DNA of 55,033 nucleotides from Nitrospirota bacterium (GTDB lineage Bacteria; Nitrospirota; Nitrospiria; Nitrospirales; Nitrospiraceae). Each line of letters begins with the position of its first letter. The first letter of the stretch is position 1. A program made the translations under genes and the position numbers. The stretch covers positions 1-55,033 of the forward strand of contig JAGWTI010000011.1 of NCBI GenBank assembly GCA_028876065.1, given 5' to 3'. The notes beneath the pieces are model-generated. The model saw nothing but the letters and a program-made list of their open reading frames with translations, was not told the origin of the DNA and searched no databases. Below are positions 34,173 to 42,066 of the stretch, in pieces.

Positions 34173-35144
34173 TCAGCCGATCCGTGTGAGGCGGCCCAGG
34201 GCGCTGAAGATCGCGCGGACTTGCGCGATGCCGGGAATCGGCGGCGCCCACGGGCTGGGCACCTTCCCGTGCAGCAGCATGCGCATCCCGAGCGGGGCAA
34301 TGTGGAGCAACCGGCGGAGATGAAGCCCGACCACGAGCAGCGGCATCAGGGCTTCGTTCAGGCGTCCTTCCCGCCGGATCAGCGCCAGGAAGCCGGTGAG
34401 ATGGCGCGCCCCTCCGGATTGGGTCAGCCCCGCCTCGATCGCGGCGCGGCGCAGACGGATGATGGCCTCCATGGGCTGCACGTCTTTCGGGCACACCTCG
34501 ACGCACAAATTGCACCGGGTGCAGTCCCAGATGCCATGGGGCTGTTCCAGGAAGCGGAGGCGCGTTCGTTTCGCGTCGGCCGGTTCCCGCGGATCGGCGA
34601 GAAACCGCTCGGCCTTGGCCAAGGCGGCCGGGCCCAGAAACTGGCGGGAGACCTCGTGCGAGGTGCAAGCGCCGACGCAGGCCCCGCACATGATGCAGGC
34701 GTCCACGTTGTGGAACTGGTAGCGGTCTCGCGGGAGCGTCAGGGGACGGATCTCCTGGCCCGGTGTGGCCCGGACCGATACGGCGAGCCAGGGCGTCACA
34801 GCCCGGACCTTGTCCCAGAATGCCGCCATGTCGACGACGAGGTCTTTGATGACGGGGAAATTTGGCAAGGGGGCCACGGCGATGTGCCCGTGACGTTCGA
34901 GCTCTTTGCGAACGGACGTGCGGCAGGCCAACTTCTCGGCCCCGTTGATCTGCATCGCGCAGGACCCGCAGATGGCCGATCGGCAGGAGTAGCGCAGGGC
35001 CAGCGTCCCGTCCTGCTCCTGTTTGATCCGGAGCAGCGCGTCCAGGACCGTCAGCCCGCGGCCGATGTCCAAGCGGTAGGGTTCGACGTGGGGATGCGCA
35101 TCGGTTTCGGGATTGAAGCGTTGCAGGAGGAAGGTCAGGCGCAT
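34173..35144 (-). CDS. sdhB: Succinate dehydrogenase/fumarate reductase iron-sulfur subunit with an extra cluster Cys
   Basis: 323 residues. The plant-type 2Fe-2S domain has Cys54, 59, 62 and 74 (CRSAICGSC...C). The first cluster motif is Cys150, 153, 156, 160 (CIMCGACVGAC). The last is Cys208, 211, 214, 218 (CTRCNLCVEVCP). In standard SdhB/FrdB the position of Cys211 is not Cys and the site holds 3Fe-4S; the extra Cys predicts a second 4Fe-4S cluster, as in SdhE-type enzymes. A C-terminal extension of about 80 residues follows. No flavoprotein subunit gene is in the window. Confidence 0.85.
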   Translation of the reverse strand: MRLTFLLQRFNPETDAHPHVEPYRLDIGRGLTVLDALLRIKQEQDGTLALRYSCRSAICGSCAMQINGAEKLACRTSVRKELERHGHIAVAPLPNFPVIKDLVVDMAAFWDKVRAVTPWLAVSVRATPGQEIRPLTLPRDRYQFHNVDACIMCGACVGACTSHEVSRQFLGPAALAKAERFLADPREPADAKRTRLRFLEQPHGIWDCTRCNLCVEVCPKDVQPMEAIIRLRRAAIEAGLTQSGGARHLTGFLALIRREGRLNEALMPLLVVGLHLRRLLHIAPLGMRMLLHGKVPSPWAPPIPGIAQVRAIFSALGRLTRIG

Positions 35145-35150
35145 ATTCAG

Positions 35151-35226
35151 AAGTTGTCAGCGCTCAGCATTCAGCCCTCAGTTTCCGGATTGACGCTGAC
35201 GGCTGAAAGCGGATGGCTGTCGCGCT
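35151..35226. repeat. Stuttering CAGC/GCTGA inverted repeat
   Basis: Left arm GTCAGCGCTCAGCATTCAGC then CCTCAG; right arm CGCTGACGGCTGAAAGC then GGATGGCTG. It shares words with the blocks at 10976 and 45990 and sits between two minus-strand genes (M24 peptidase and sdhB-like). Confidence 0.55.
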
Positions 35227-36356
35227 CATTGCAATTCGAACGTTTTCGGGAAGTTCGTCAGGTTGCGGCATCCGTCGCGGGTGACCAGCACCATGTCCTC
35301 GATCCGGACGGCGCCCAATCCTGGATAGTACAGTCCCGGCTCGACGGTGACGACGTGGCCTTCCTGCAAGGGCGAGCCGGTTTTGCTGATTCGGGGCGGC
35401 TCGTGGATATCCAATCCCACCCCATGGCCGGTGCCGTGAAAGTAGCCTTGCATGCGGCCGTTCACGAGGCCGGTTTTGTAGCCGGCGGCTTCGAACCGTT
35501 CGCAGATGCCCTGGTGGATCTTCATCCCGTCGGCTCCGTCTCGGACCTTGCCGATCGCTTCTTCCTGCGCGTCTTTGACGGTTTGGTACAGGCGCTTCAA
35601 CTCCGGCGAGGCCTTGCCGCGGATCACCGTGCGCGACATGTCGGCAAAGTAGCGGGAACCGGCGGAACGGGGGAAGACGTCGAAGATGATGCTGCGGTCG
35701 GCCGGCAAGGGGCCGAAGCCTTCATTATGGGGATCGCAAGCCTGCTCGCCCCCGGCCACGATCGTGTGCTGGGCCACACAGTCCCGCTCCATCAATTTCA
35801 CGTTGATCAGCTGCTTGACCCGCTCGGATGTCAGCGGTTCCCCGTCCAGCCAGAGCAGGCCCTTCTTGACGGAGGCGCGCCGAAGCTGGTCGTGGGCGGC
35901 GGCCACCGCCTCTTCCGTGGCGCGCTGGGCGGCCTCGATATGGCGGACTTCTTCGCCGGTCTTGACGGCCCGCCGCTCGAAAAACGGCTCTTTCTTCGTG
36001 TCGAGGCGGTAGCCCAGTTCGAGCAATCGGGCCGCATGGGCGTAGGGAAAGTTGCCGGGAACCAGGAGTCTGGTGATGCCTTCCGGTCCCAGCACGGCAT
36101 GGACGATATCGGATGAGCCGGGATGGGTCACCCCTTGTCCCCGAACGTGGCGTTCCAATTCAGAATAGGAGAGGACCCGATCCGCCGTCGCCTGGCTGCG
36201 GGCCCGATCCATTTCCAGATCGCTCATGATCAGGATTCGCTCCCCTTTCATCTCCAGGAAGATGAAGGGGTCCGGCGCCATGAACCGGGTGGCGTAATAG
36301 AGGTTGGAATCGGATTCGCTGGCCGCGATCATGAGGGTGGCGTGCTCGACCGACAT
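35226..36356 (-). CDS. M24-family metallopeptidase (Xaa-Pro aminopeptidase-like)
   Basis: 376 residues from the ATG at 36356 with GGGAG upstream. The N-terminal creatinase-like domain (1-150) precedes a pita-bread catalytic domain. Metal ligands: Asp in IIFDVFPRS and Asp in YFADMSRTV, His in GTGHGVGLDIHE, Glu in VTVEPGLYY and Glu in VRIEDMVLV. All five are kept. Such enzymes remove an N-terminal residue before Pro and use Mn2+ or Co2+. No signal peptide is present, so it is cytoplasmic. Its downstream end meets the repeat at 35151. Confidence 0.87.
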   Translation of the reverse strand: MSVEHATLMIAASESDSNLYYATRFMAPDPFIFLEMKGERILIMSDLEMDRARSQATADRVLSYSELERHVRGQGVTHPGSSDIVHAVLGPEGITRLLVPGNFPYAHAARLLELGYRLDTKKEPFFERRAVKTGEEVRHIEAAQRATEEAVAAAHDQLRRASVKKGLLWLDGEPLTSERVKQLINVKLMERDCVAQHTIVAGGEQACDPHNEGFGPLPADRSIIFDVFPRSAGSRYFADMSRTVIRGKASPELKRLYQTVKDAQEEAIGKVRDGADGMKIHQGICERFEAAGYKTGLVNGRMQGYFHGTGHGVGLDIHEPPRISKTGSPLQEGHVVTVEPGLYYPGLGAVRIEDMVLVTRDGCRNLTNFPKTFELQ

Positions 36357-36426
36357 GCAAGGACTCCCGTTCGGACCCGTTCGAGATGGACGACTCGGAG
36401 CTGCAGAGAAACCCGTAGACACGCCG

Positions 36427-36455
36427 ATGCTATCACGGGGGCCAGGGGTGGTCAA
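36427..36455 (-). promoter_or_regulatory. Predicted sigma-70 promoter of the M24 peptidase gene
   Basis: Minus-strand TTGACC (36455-36450), 17-bp spacer, TAGCAT (36432-36427). The same TAGCAT -10 appears in the caspase-fold promoter. Confidence 0.5.
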
Positions 36456-36471
36456 TATCGTGCGGGAGCGG

Positions 36472-39400
36472 CTAGGGTGCGGCCGGTTCCGGCGCGGGGG
36501 CGGCTTGGTCGGGAGCCTGATCCTTCGCCGGCGTCTCGCCCTGGGCCTCGTCGGATGGCGCGATCAGGTTTTTCGGAAGGAGGATGGTGTTCTTCAGAAG
36601 ATCGAACGCGAGGTGGGCCATCCCGGCGACGCCGGTGGCCAAGGACTGCAACGGCATATAGCTCACCTTCGGGTCCTGCATCGTTCCCTTGACTTCGAAG
36701 AGCGCCGTGGTGAAGCCCTCGCGCTCGCCGGCGAAGAGTTTGCCGAAGAGCGGGATGCTTTGCAGCAGCTTGGTGTAGGAGCCGAGAGGGCTGGCGGCCA
36801 CGACGGCGTCGAACCGGTCTTCCGTCAGATCATAGCTGCCGGCGCCGGTGATCTTGAGGACCGGGCTGTCCAGAACCAGGTTTTCGGAGCTCACGACTCC
36901 GTCCTTGACCACGAAGGCGGCGCTCACCTTGTCGAACGGGAGGCCGTCATTGGTCAAATCCACCTTGCCTTGCAGGAGGGCCGGCAGGTTGAGAATTTTG
37001 AGGACCTGCGGCACGATCCGGCCCCGCTGGATTTTGCCTTGCGTCACGACGATGTCCGCCGACCCGTTCAAGCTGTGCAGGTCTCCCTTGGGGTCCCGGC
37101 CATGTCCCTTGAGGTTGAGCCTGCTGGAGAAGGTTCCCGCGACCTGGAGCTTCTTGTCTCCGAAGGCTTGCAAGAGTTTGTCATAGGGGACGTTGGTGAT
37201 GTGGAGGGCGATGTCCAAGGCTGCCGGCTTGTTTTCGGGCAATTGAATGGCGACACGTCCGGCGACGTGCCCCCCATAGGTCTCCCCGGCCAATTTGTCG
37301 ACGAGCACCGTTCCGTTGCCGATACTGACCTGAGTGGACAGGTCGGAAAAGGCCAGGCCTTTGTACAGTCCATGCCCCACATTGGCCGTCAGCACGACGT
37401 GGCTGGAGGCGGCCAATTGTTCGAGCAGTGTCCGCACCGGCGAGCGCGCGCCTTCCGGGATCAGAAGCGCCAAATCGAGTTGGGCCGATTCGCCCTTGGC
37501 TTGGACGGTGGGAGCCGCCCAGTTTTGCAGGGTGCCGGACAGCCGGAAATCGCTGTCTTTGATTTTGAACGACAAGCGTTTGACGTCGGCCCCATTCCGC
37601 AGCAGTTGAAGCCGCAGGTAGACGTTGCTGAGCGGGGCCTCCAGACCCTTGGGACTGATCAGCCCGTTCGTGAGGGCGACCCAGCCGGTATAGTGCCAGG
37701 TTTTCCAATTGGTGCTCTTGCCCTTGACATCGAGGGTCACCTCCAGCGTGCCTGCGTCCAATCCGCCCATCTCCAGCCCTTTGGGGAGCGCCGCCAGCGA
37801 AATCGGCTCCGCCACCAGGGCCAGGTCCAGGGAAAATTTCTTCCCCAGGCGCAGCCGGCCTTTGCCTCCCAGATGGACCGGCGGGAGGTTCAGATCCACA
37901 CGGGAGATGGTCCACCGCTGGTCGCGGCCCAGACTGGTATCCAGCGCCGCCGTCGCAGGCGTCCCCGTCGTCTTGGCGATGAGCCCCGGCACGTGGATGG
38001 TCGTGTCCCGTAGGTCCAGACGGGCCTTGATGGCCGGCGTGTCCGTCGGGCCGGACAGGGTGACGGTTCCTTCGACCGTGCCCTTGACGGCGCTGGTCAC
38101 GAATTTGATGTCCGGCAGAAGCCGTTCCATGTGGGCCGTATCCGCCGCTACATTCACGACGAAGTCGCGATAGGCCACCGTCCCTTCCGTGTCGATGGTG
38201 CCGTCCACCGAGACATAGCTGGGACCGATACGTCCGGCCACGCGGGTGAACACCGTGCTGGCCGGGGTGAACTGGAGGAGGCCGGTCACGTCTTCCACGC
38301 GATCCGGCAGGTGGGGACTGAGGAAGTTCAGGTGGCGCCCTTCCAACTCCCCGCCGACGAACCGGAGACCCTCCTGACTGTTCAGCAGCCCGGCCAGCCG
38401 CAGGGTCAGGTTGGCCTCCCCTTGTACCTCGCGCAGTTCGGCCAGCCGGCGCACCCAGGCCTGCGATCCCAACGTCCGATTCAAAAAGGCCACCAGGTCC
38501 GCAGCCTGAATCTCCCCCGGCACGTCCAACTCCAGCCAGGGGCCCGCCTCCTGGAGAACCAGGGTGGCTTTACCCGCGGTGACCTTCAAGGGGCCGTAGC
38601 GGCCGATGAGGCCTGTGGCTTTGATGCGTCCCGGCTCCACCAGGACGGTGACCGCCAGGTCTTCAATCGGCGTGCGATCGGTGCCGATCAGGGCATGGCC
38701 GTCGCGAATATGCAGCTCTCCGGTCAGAGAGGGGGGCACTTCGGCGCCCACAGTGCCGGTTACGGTGGCCGAGGCGACTTCCACCGTGCCCCTGATCTCG
38801 TGGTCGTCGATGGCCGATTGGAGCCGCGTATCGATCCATTCGAGGGGGATACGTTTCAACAATTCGTCAAGCCCGATCGGCGAGGAGGCAAACGTCAGGG
38901 AAAACGTCGGCTGGCCTGTGATGAGCCCGGAGACCCCCGCTTGCCCCTTGAGCATGAGGTGCCCCACGTCGGCTTGCATGTTGTTCAGCAGGATGTCGTA
39001 GCCCTTCACCCCGGGCTTCACGGAGAGGCTGCCGCGCAGGTTGGCGGCTCCGTGCATTCGTGAGGGGATCGGTCTCGGGCCGAAGAAATCGGCAAGCCGG
39101 CGCAAGTCCAGATTCAGGAATGCCGCGTCGCCTTGGAAGTGGAGGCGTTGCGAGGTCGGAATGTCGTCGGCCAGTTGGGTCGGCGCGACCGCCTCTTGCC
39201 CCAATTGTCCCGTCAAACTGAGCGACGAGACGCCCTGTTCGCCGGGCAACGTGGCCGAGATCGTCACGCTGGTCTGTCCCTCCAGGGGGTCTTTGAACAG
39301 ATGGGCGTCCGTCACGTGCAGACGGAGAGCCCGTTCCCCCCCCGGCCGAAACTCATCCCGGACCGTCACGTCGCCTTCCAGGACCTGGGCTTCCTGGATC

Positions 39401-39837
39401 AAGAGGAGCAAGGCCAGCGGGTGACGGTCGCCGTGGTCGCCCACGGCGGCGCTGGCGGCGCCGGATTGAAAGTTCCAGCGGCCCGCTTGGTCCCGACGGA
39501 GCGTCACTTCCGGCTGCTCGACGTGCACCCGCTTGATGACGACGCGGAGTTGCAGCAGCGGCGTCGAGCGCAAAACCAGGTCGAATTTCTTGGCCTTGAA
39601 AAAGACGCGGGTGGGGTCGAGATCCCGGATCACCACGTCGGAAAGCTCAAGCCGGATGCGGGGGAAAACCGAGAACCGTGCCTGGCTGACTTCTATATTC
39701 CGGCCGAGCTGTTCCTCGACCTGTTGGATCAGGAGCGCTTTGAACTGTTCCGGGTCGAAGAAAAACTGGAAGGCCAGGACAACGAGAAGAACGAGGGCCA
39801 GCAGGCCGAGCAGTAGTGGACGAGCCCGAACCGTCAC
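36472..39837 (-). CDS. Large AsmA-like envelope protein
   Basis: 1121 residues. The GTG at 39837 is preferred because GGAGGGGAA lies just upstream; a TTG 15 bp earlier is the alternative. One N-terminal TM helix (LLLGLLALVLLVVLAFQFFF) anchors it. The AsmA start follows (DPEQFKALLIQQVEEQLGRN, then the beta-rich IEVSQARFSVFPRIRLELSD). Long repetitive beta structure (DUF3971/AsmA_2 type) runs to about residue 1080, ending in a Pro/Ala-rich acidic tail. AsmA/TamB-like proteins bridge the inner and outer membranes and are thought to carry phospholipids. The exact cargo here is unknown. Confidence 0.85.
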   Translation of the reverse strand: MTVRARPLLLGLLALVLLVVLAFQFFFDPEQFKALLIQQVEEQLGRNIEVSQARFSVFPRIRLELSDVVIRDLDPTRVFFKAKKFDLVLRSTPLLQLRVVIKRVHVEQPEVTLRRDQAGRWNFQSGAASAAVGDHGDRHPLALLLLIQEAQVLEGDVTVRDEFRPGGERALRLHVTDAHLFKDPLEGQTSVTISATLPGEQGVSSLSLTGQLGQEAVAPTQLADDIPTSQRLHFQGDAAFLNLDLRRLADFFGPRPIPSRMHGAANLRGSLSVKPGVKGYDILLNNMQADVGHLMLKGQAGVSGLITGQPTFSLTFASSPIGLDELLKRIPLEWIDTRLQSAIDDHEIRGTVEVASATVTGTVGAEVPPSLTGELHIRDGHALIGTDRTPIEDLAVTVLVEPGRIKATGLIGRYGPLKVTAGKATLVLQEAGPWLELDVPGEIQAADLVAFLNRTLGSQAWVRRLAELREVQGEANLTLRLAGLLNSQEGLRFVGGELEGRHLNFLSPHLPDRVEDVTGLLQFTPASTVFTRVAGRIGPSYVSVDGTIDTEGTVAYRDFVVNVAADTAHMERLLPDIKFVTSAVKGTVEGTVTLSGPTDTPAIKARLDLRDTTIHVPGLIAKTTGTPATAALDTSLGRDQRWTISRVDLNLPPVHLGGKGRLRLGKKFSLDLALVAEPISLAALPKGLEMGGLDAGTLEVTLDVKGKSTNWKTWHYTGWVALTNGLISPKGLEAPLSNVYLRLQLLRNGADVKRLSFKIKDSDFRLSGTLQNWAAPTVQAKGESAQLDLALLIPEGARSPVRTLLEQLAASSHVVLTANVGHGLYKGLAFSDLSTQVSIGNGTVLVDKLAGETYGGHVAGRVAIQLPENKPAALDIALHITNVPYDKLLQAFGDKKLQVAGTFSSRLNLKGHGRDPKGDLHSLNGSADIVVTQGKIQRGRIVPQVLKILNLPALLQGKVDLTNDGLPFDKVSAAFVVKDGVVSSENLVLDSPVLKITGAGSYDLTEDRFDAVVAASPLGSYTKLLQSIPLFGKLFAGEREGFTTALFEVKGTMQDPKVSYMPLQSLATGVAGMAHLAFDLLKNTILLPKNLIAPSDEAQGETPAKDQAPDQAAPAPEPAAP

Positions 39838-39853
39838 TTCCCCTCCGAACAAG

Positions 39854-39869
39854 GATCACGGCGGTGATC
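39854..39869. other. Small palindrome in the AsmA/MFS divergent region
   Basis: GATCAC (39854-39859), 4-nt centre, GTGATC (39864-39869), about 17 bp upstream of the AsmA start codon. It could be an operator; no partner is evident. Confidence 0.25.
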
Positions 39870-39939
39870 GTACGCGAATTGCAACGTTAACGCCGCATCT
39901 TACCGAATCATCGGGAGGAAATCCAAGCGTAGGTTCTCC

Positions 39940-39968
39940 TTGACAGGAACACCGGAGGGGCCTACAAG
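39940..39968 (+). promoter_or_regulatory. Predicted promoter of the MFS carrier gene
   Basis: TTGACA (39940-39945), 17-bp spacer, TACAAG (39963-39968, four of six). It lies 26 bp before the ATG. Confidence 0.5.
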
Positions 39969-39994
39969 CGACCGAGCCATGCCGGGACCAGACG

Positions 39995-41287
39995 ATGACA
40001 TCTCCTGACGAAGCCCCATCCAAAACCCGCTGGGTCATTCTGGGGCTGTTGCTGGCGATCAGCGTCATCACCTACATCGACCGGGTCAACATTTCCGTCA
40101 CCGCCCGCCAGATGATGCCGGCCCTCGGGCTCACCGAGGTCCAGATGGGCGAGGTGTTTTCCGCCTTCGTACTGGGCTACGCGCTCGGCCAGGTGCCGGG
40201 GGGCTGGCTCGGCGACCGCTGGGGGCCTCGGGTGGTGCTGGCGATTGCGCTGGTCTGGTGGTCGATCTTCACCGCCCTCACGGCGGTGGCGGCGACGTTG
40301 CCGATCGCCTCGCTGCTGGGCATCCTGGGCTCCCTGGTCCTGGTCCGCTTCCTGATGGGGGCCGGCGAAGCGGCGGCCTTGCCCAATTTCAACCGGACAG
40401 TCGCCAACTGGTTCCCCTCATCCGAGCGGGGGCTGGGGATGGGAATTGCCATCGGCGGGCTGGGGGTCGGGTCCGCGCTGACCCCTCCCCTCACCGCCTG
40501 GATCATGGTGAACTTCGGGTGGCAGACGGCGTTTTATATCGCCGGCGCGGTCGGCCTGCTGGTGGCCGGCTGCTGGTATGCCTATGCGACAGACCGGCCT
40601 TCCGACCATCCCCACGTCAATCGAGCCGAGCTCGACCTGATCGCCGGTCCCGGTGCCGCGCCGACGCCGGCGGTCGTTCCTGTCCCATGGCGCGCCTTCG
40701 TGCGGACGCCGACGGTCTGGTGGCTGGTCTTGAGTTATACCTGCCTGGGCTATGTGGCCTATGTCTACCTTTCCTGGTTTTACCTCTACCTGGTGAACGT
40801 CCGCGGGTTCGGCTTGCTGCGAGGCGCCGTCTATGCCGCCGCGCCCTTCGTGGCGATCGCGGCCCTGTGTCCGCTCGGCGGGTGGGTGACCGACCGGATG
40901 GTCGGCAAGCTGGGGATCAATCGAGGGCGAGCCTGGGTGGGCGGTCTGGGCATGTTGCTGGCATCCGCCTCCATCCTGTTGGGGGCCTATACCGAGGCGC
41001 CCTTCGTCGCGCTGGGCTTGTTGTCGCTCGGGGCCGGTTGGCTCTATTTTTCCGTGGGCGCCTACTGGGCCTCGACCGTGGACCTGTCCAAGCCCCATGC
41101 CGGTACGCTGTCCGGGATCATGAACACGGGCGCCAACATCGGCGGCACCCTCTCCCCGACCTTGACCCCCTGGCTGGCGGAGCAAGTCGGGTGGGATGCG
41201 GCCCTGGGGGCGGCGGCGGCAGTTGCCCTCCTGGGCTGCGTCCTTTGGCTTGGCGTCAAGCCAGGCGATGGGTTGCGGGAACCCTGA
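39995..41287 (+). CDS. MFS transporter, anion:cation symporter type
   Basis: 430 residues, about 12 TM helices. The N-terminus (SVITYIDRVNISVTARQMMP) with the R-x-N-x-S pattern, the loop GYALGQVPGGWLGDRWGPR and RFLMGAGEAAALPNFNRTVA with NWFPSSERG are typical of the ACS subfamily (hexuronate, galactonate, phthalate or phosphate-type organic anions). The substrate is not determined. A hairpin and the cyclophilin gene follow within 56 bp. Confidence 0.87.
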   Translation: MTSPDEAPSKTRWVILGLLLAISVITYIDRVNISVTARQMMPALGLTEVQMGEVFSAFVLGYALGQVPGGWLGDRWGPRVVLAIALVWWSIFTALTAVAATLPIASLLGILGSLVLVRFLMGAGEAAALPNFNRTVANWFPSSERGLGMGIAIGGLGVGSALTPPLTAWIMVNFGWQTAFYIAGAVGLLVAGCWYAYATDRPSDHPHVNRAELDLIAGPGAAPTPAVVPVPWRAFVRTPTVWWLVLSYTCLGYVAYVYLSWFYLYLVNVRGFGLLRGAVYAAAPFVAIAALCPLGGWVTDRMVGKLGINRGRAWVGGLGMLLASASILLGAYTEAPFVALGLLSLGAGWLYFSVGAYWASTVDLSKPHAGTLSGIMNTGANIGGTLSPTLTPWLAEQVGWDAALGAAAAVALLGCVLWLGVKPGDGLREP

Positions 41288-41300
41288 AAACAGGCCTGTC

Positions 41301-41325
41301 CGGCCCTTGCGTCATGCAAGGGCCG
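41301..41325 (+). terminator. Hairpin after the MFS gene, possible weak terminator
   Basis: CGGCCCTTGC (41301-41310), loop GTCAT, GCAAGGGCCG (41316-41325): a perfect 10-bp stem. The following bases (CCTGATAGATTCCT) form no proper U-tract, so partial read-through into the next gene is likely. Confidence 0.45.
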
Positions 41326-41343
41326 CCTGATAGATTCCTCCCC

Positions 41344-41871
41344 ATGACCGACACAATGAAATTCCAGAAGAAAGATCCGCGAGCGGTGATCTCGACCAAG
41401 TTCGGCGAGATGCTGATCCGGTTCTATCCCGATGCGGCGCCCCGACACGTGGAGAATTTCATCTCCCTGGCCAAAATGGGATTTTACAACGGCCTCACTT
41501 TCCACCGGGTCGTGCCCGGCTTCATCATCCAGGGTGGCGATCCCCTGAGCCGCAAGCCGGATCGGATGCTGCACGGCACGGGCGGTCCCGGCTACTGGCT
41601 GAACCCGGAGCCCAACGATCACCCCCATAAGCGCGGCGCGCTCTCCATGGCCAAGATGCCGCGCGAGACCAACAGCACCAGGGACCCCAACGACAACGGG
41701 TCGCAATTTTTCATCTGTGCCGCGGAGGCCGGCGGGCTGGACCGGGTCTATTCGGTCTTCGGCGAGGTCTATCGGGGGCTGGACGTCATCGACAAGATCG
41801 TCGCCCTCCCGCGCGACGAGTACGATAATCCGCTCGATCCGGTGACGATGACGGTGACGATCAAAGAATGA
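41344..41871 (+). CDS. Cyclophilin-type peptidyl-prolyl isomerase
   Basis: 175 residues without a signal peptide, so cytoplasmic. Cyclophilin motifs are clear: MLIRFYPDAAPRHVENFISL, FYNGLTFHRVVPGFIIQGGD (catalytic Arg in FHRV), HKRGALSMAKMPRETNSTRD, NDNGSQFFICAAEAGGLD and YSVFGEVYRGLDVIDKI. It accelerates cis/trans isomerisation at Pro bonds. Weak upstream Shine-Dalgarno; the gene may be read partly from the MFS promoter. Confidence 0.92.
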   Translation: MTDTMKFQKKDPRAVISTKFGEMLIRFYPDAAPRHVENFISLAKMGFYNGLTFHRVVPGFIIQGGDPLSRKPDRMLHGTGGPGYWLNPEPNDHPHKRGALSMAKMPRETNSTRDPNDNGSQFFICAAEAGGLDRVYSVFGEVYRGLDVIDKIVALPRDEYDNPLDPVTMTVTIKE

Positions 41872-41938
41872 CGACCGACGCAGGCGCCCCCTCCGATTGT
41901 GGCCCGTCGCTCCACCCGATACCGCTTCCTTCCGCCCG

Positions 41939-41996
41939 TTGACAAACTTCGAACTTGGTCCGTACAGTGCCTCCAGACTATCTTGTGCACACAAGA
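41939..41996 (+). promoter_or_regulatory. Promoter and 16-bp palindrome before the beta-propeller gene
   Basis: TTGACA (41939-41944), 18-bp spacer, TACAGT (41963-41968). Then TCTTGTGCACACAAGA (41981-41996), a palindrome with 7-bp arms around CA, begins near +6 to +7. This is a likely operator for a repressor. Confidence 0.5.
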
Positions 41997-42066
41997 GTTC
42001 TGTTGGTCGCATCTCAATATCCCGGTAGAACACCGCCAGGCGGACGTTCTGACAAGGAGGTGGCCC

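Noticed and set aside
40258-41343. A frame joining sequence inside the MFS gene to the cyclophilin gene
   Set aside because: The upstream part is an out-of-frame shadow of the carrier; the cyclophilin begins at its own ATG at 41344.
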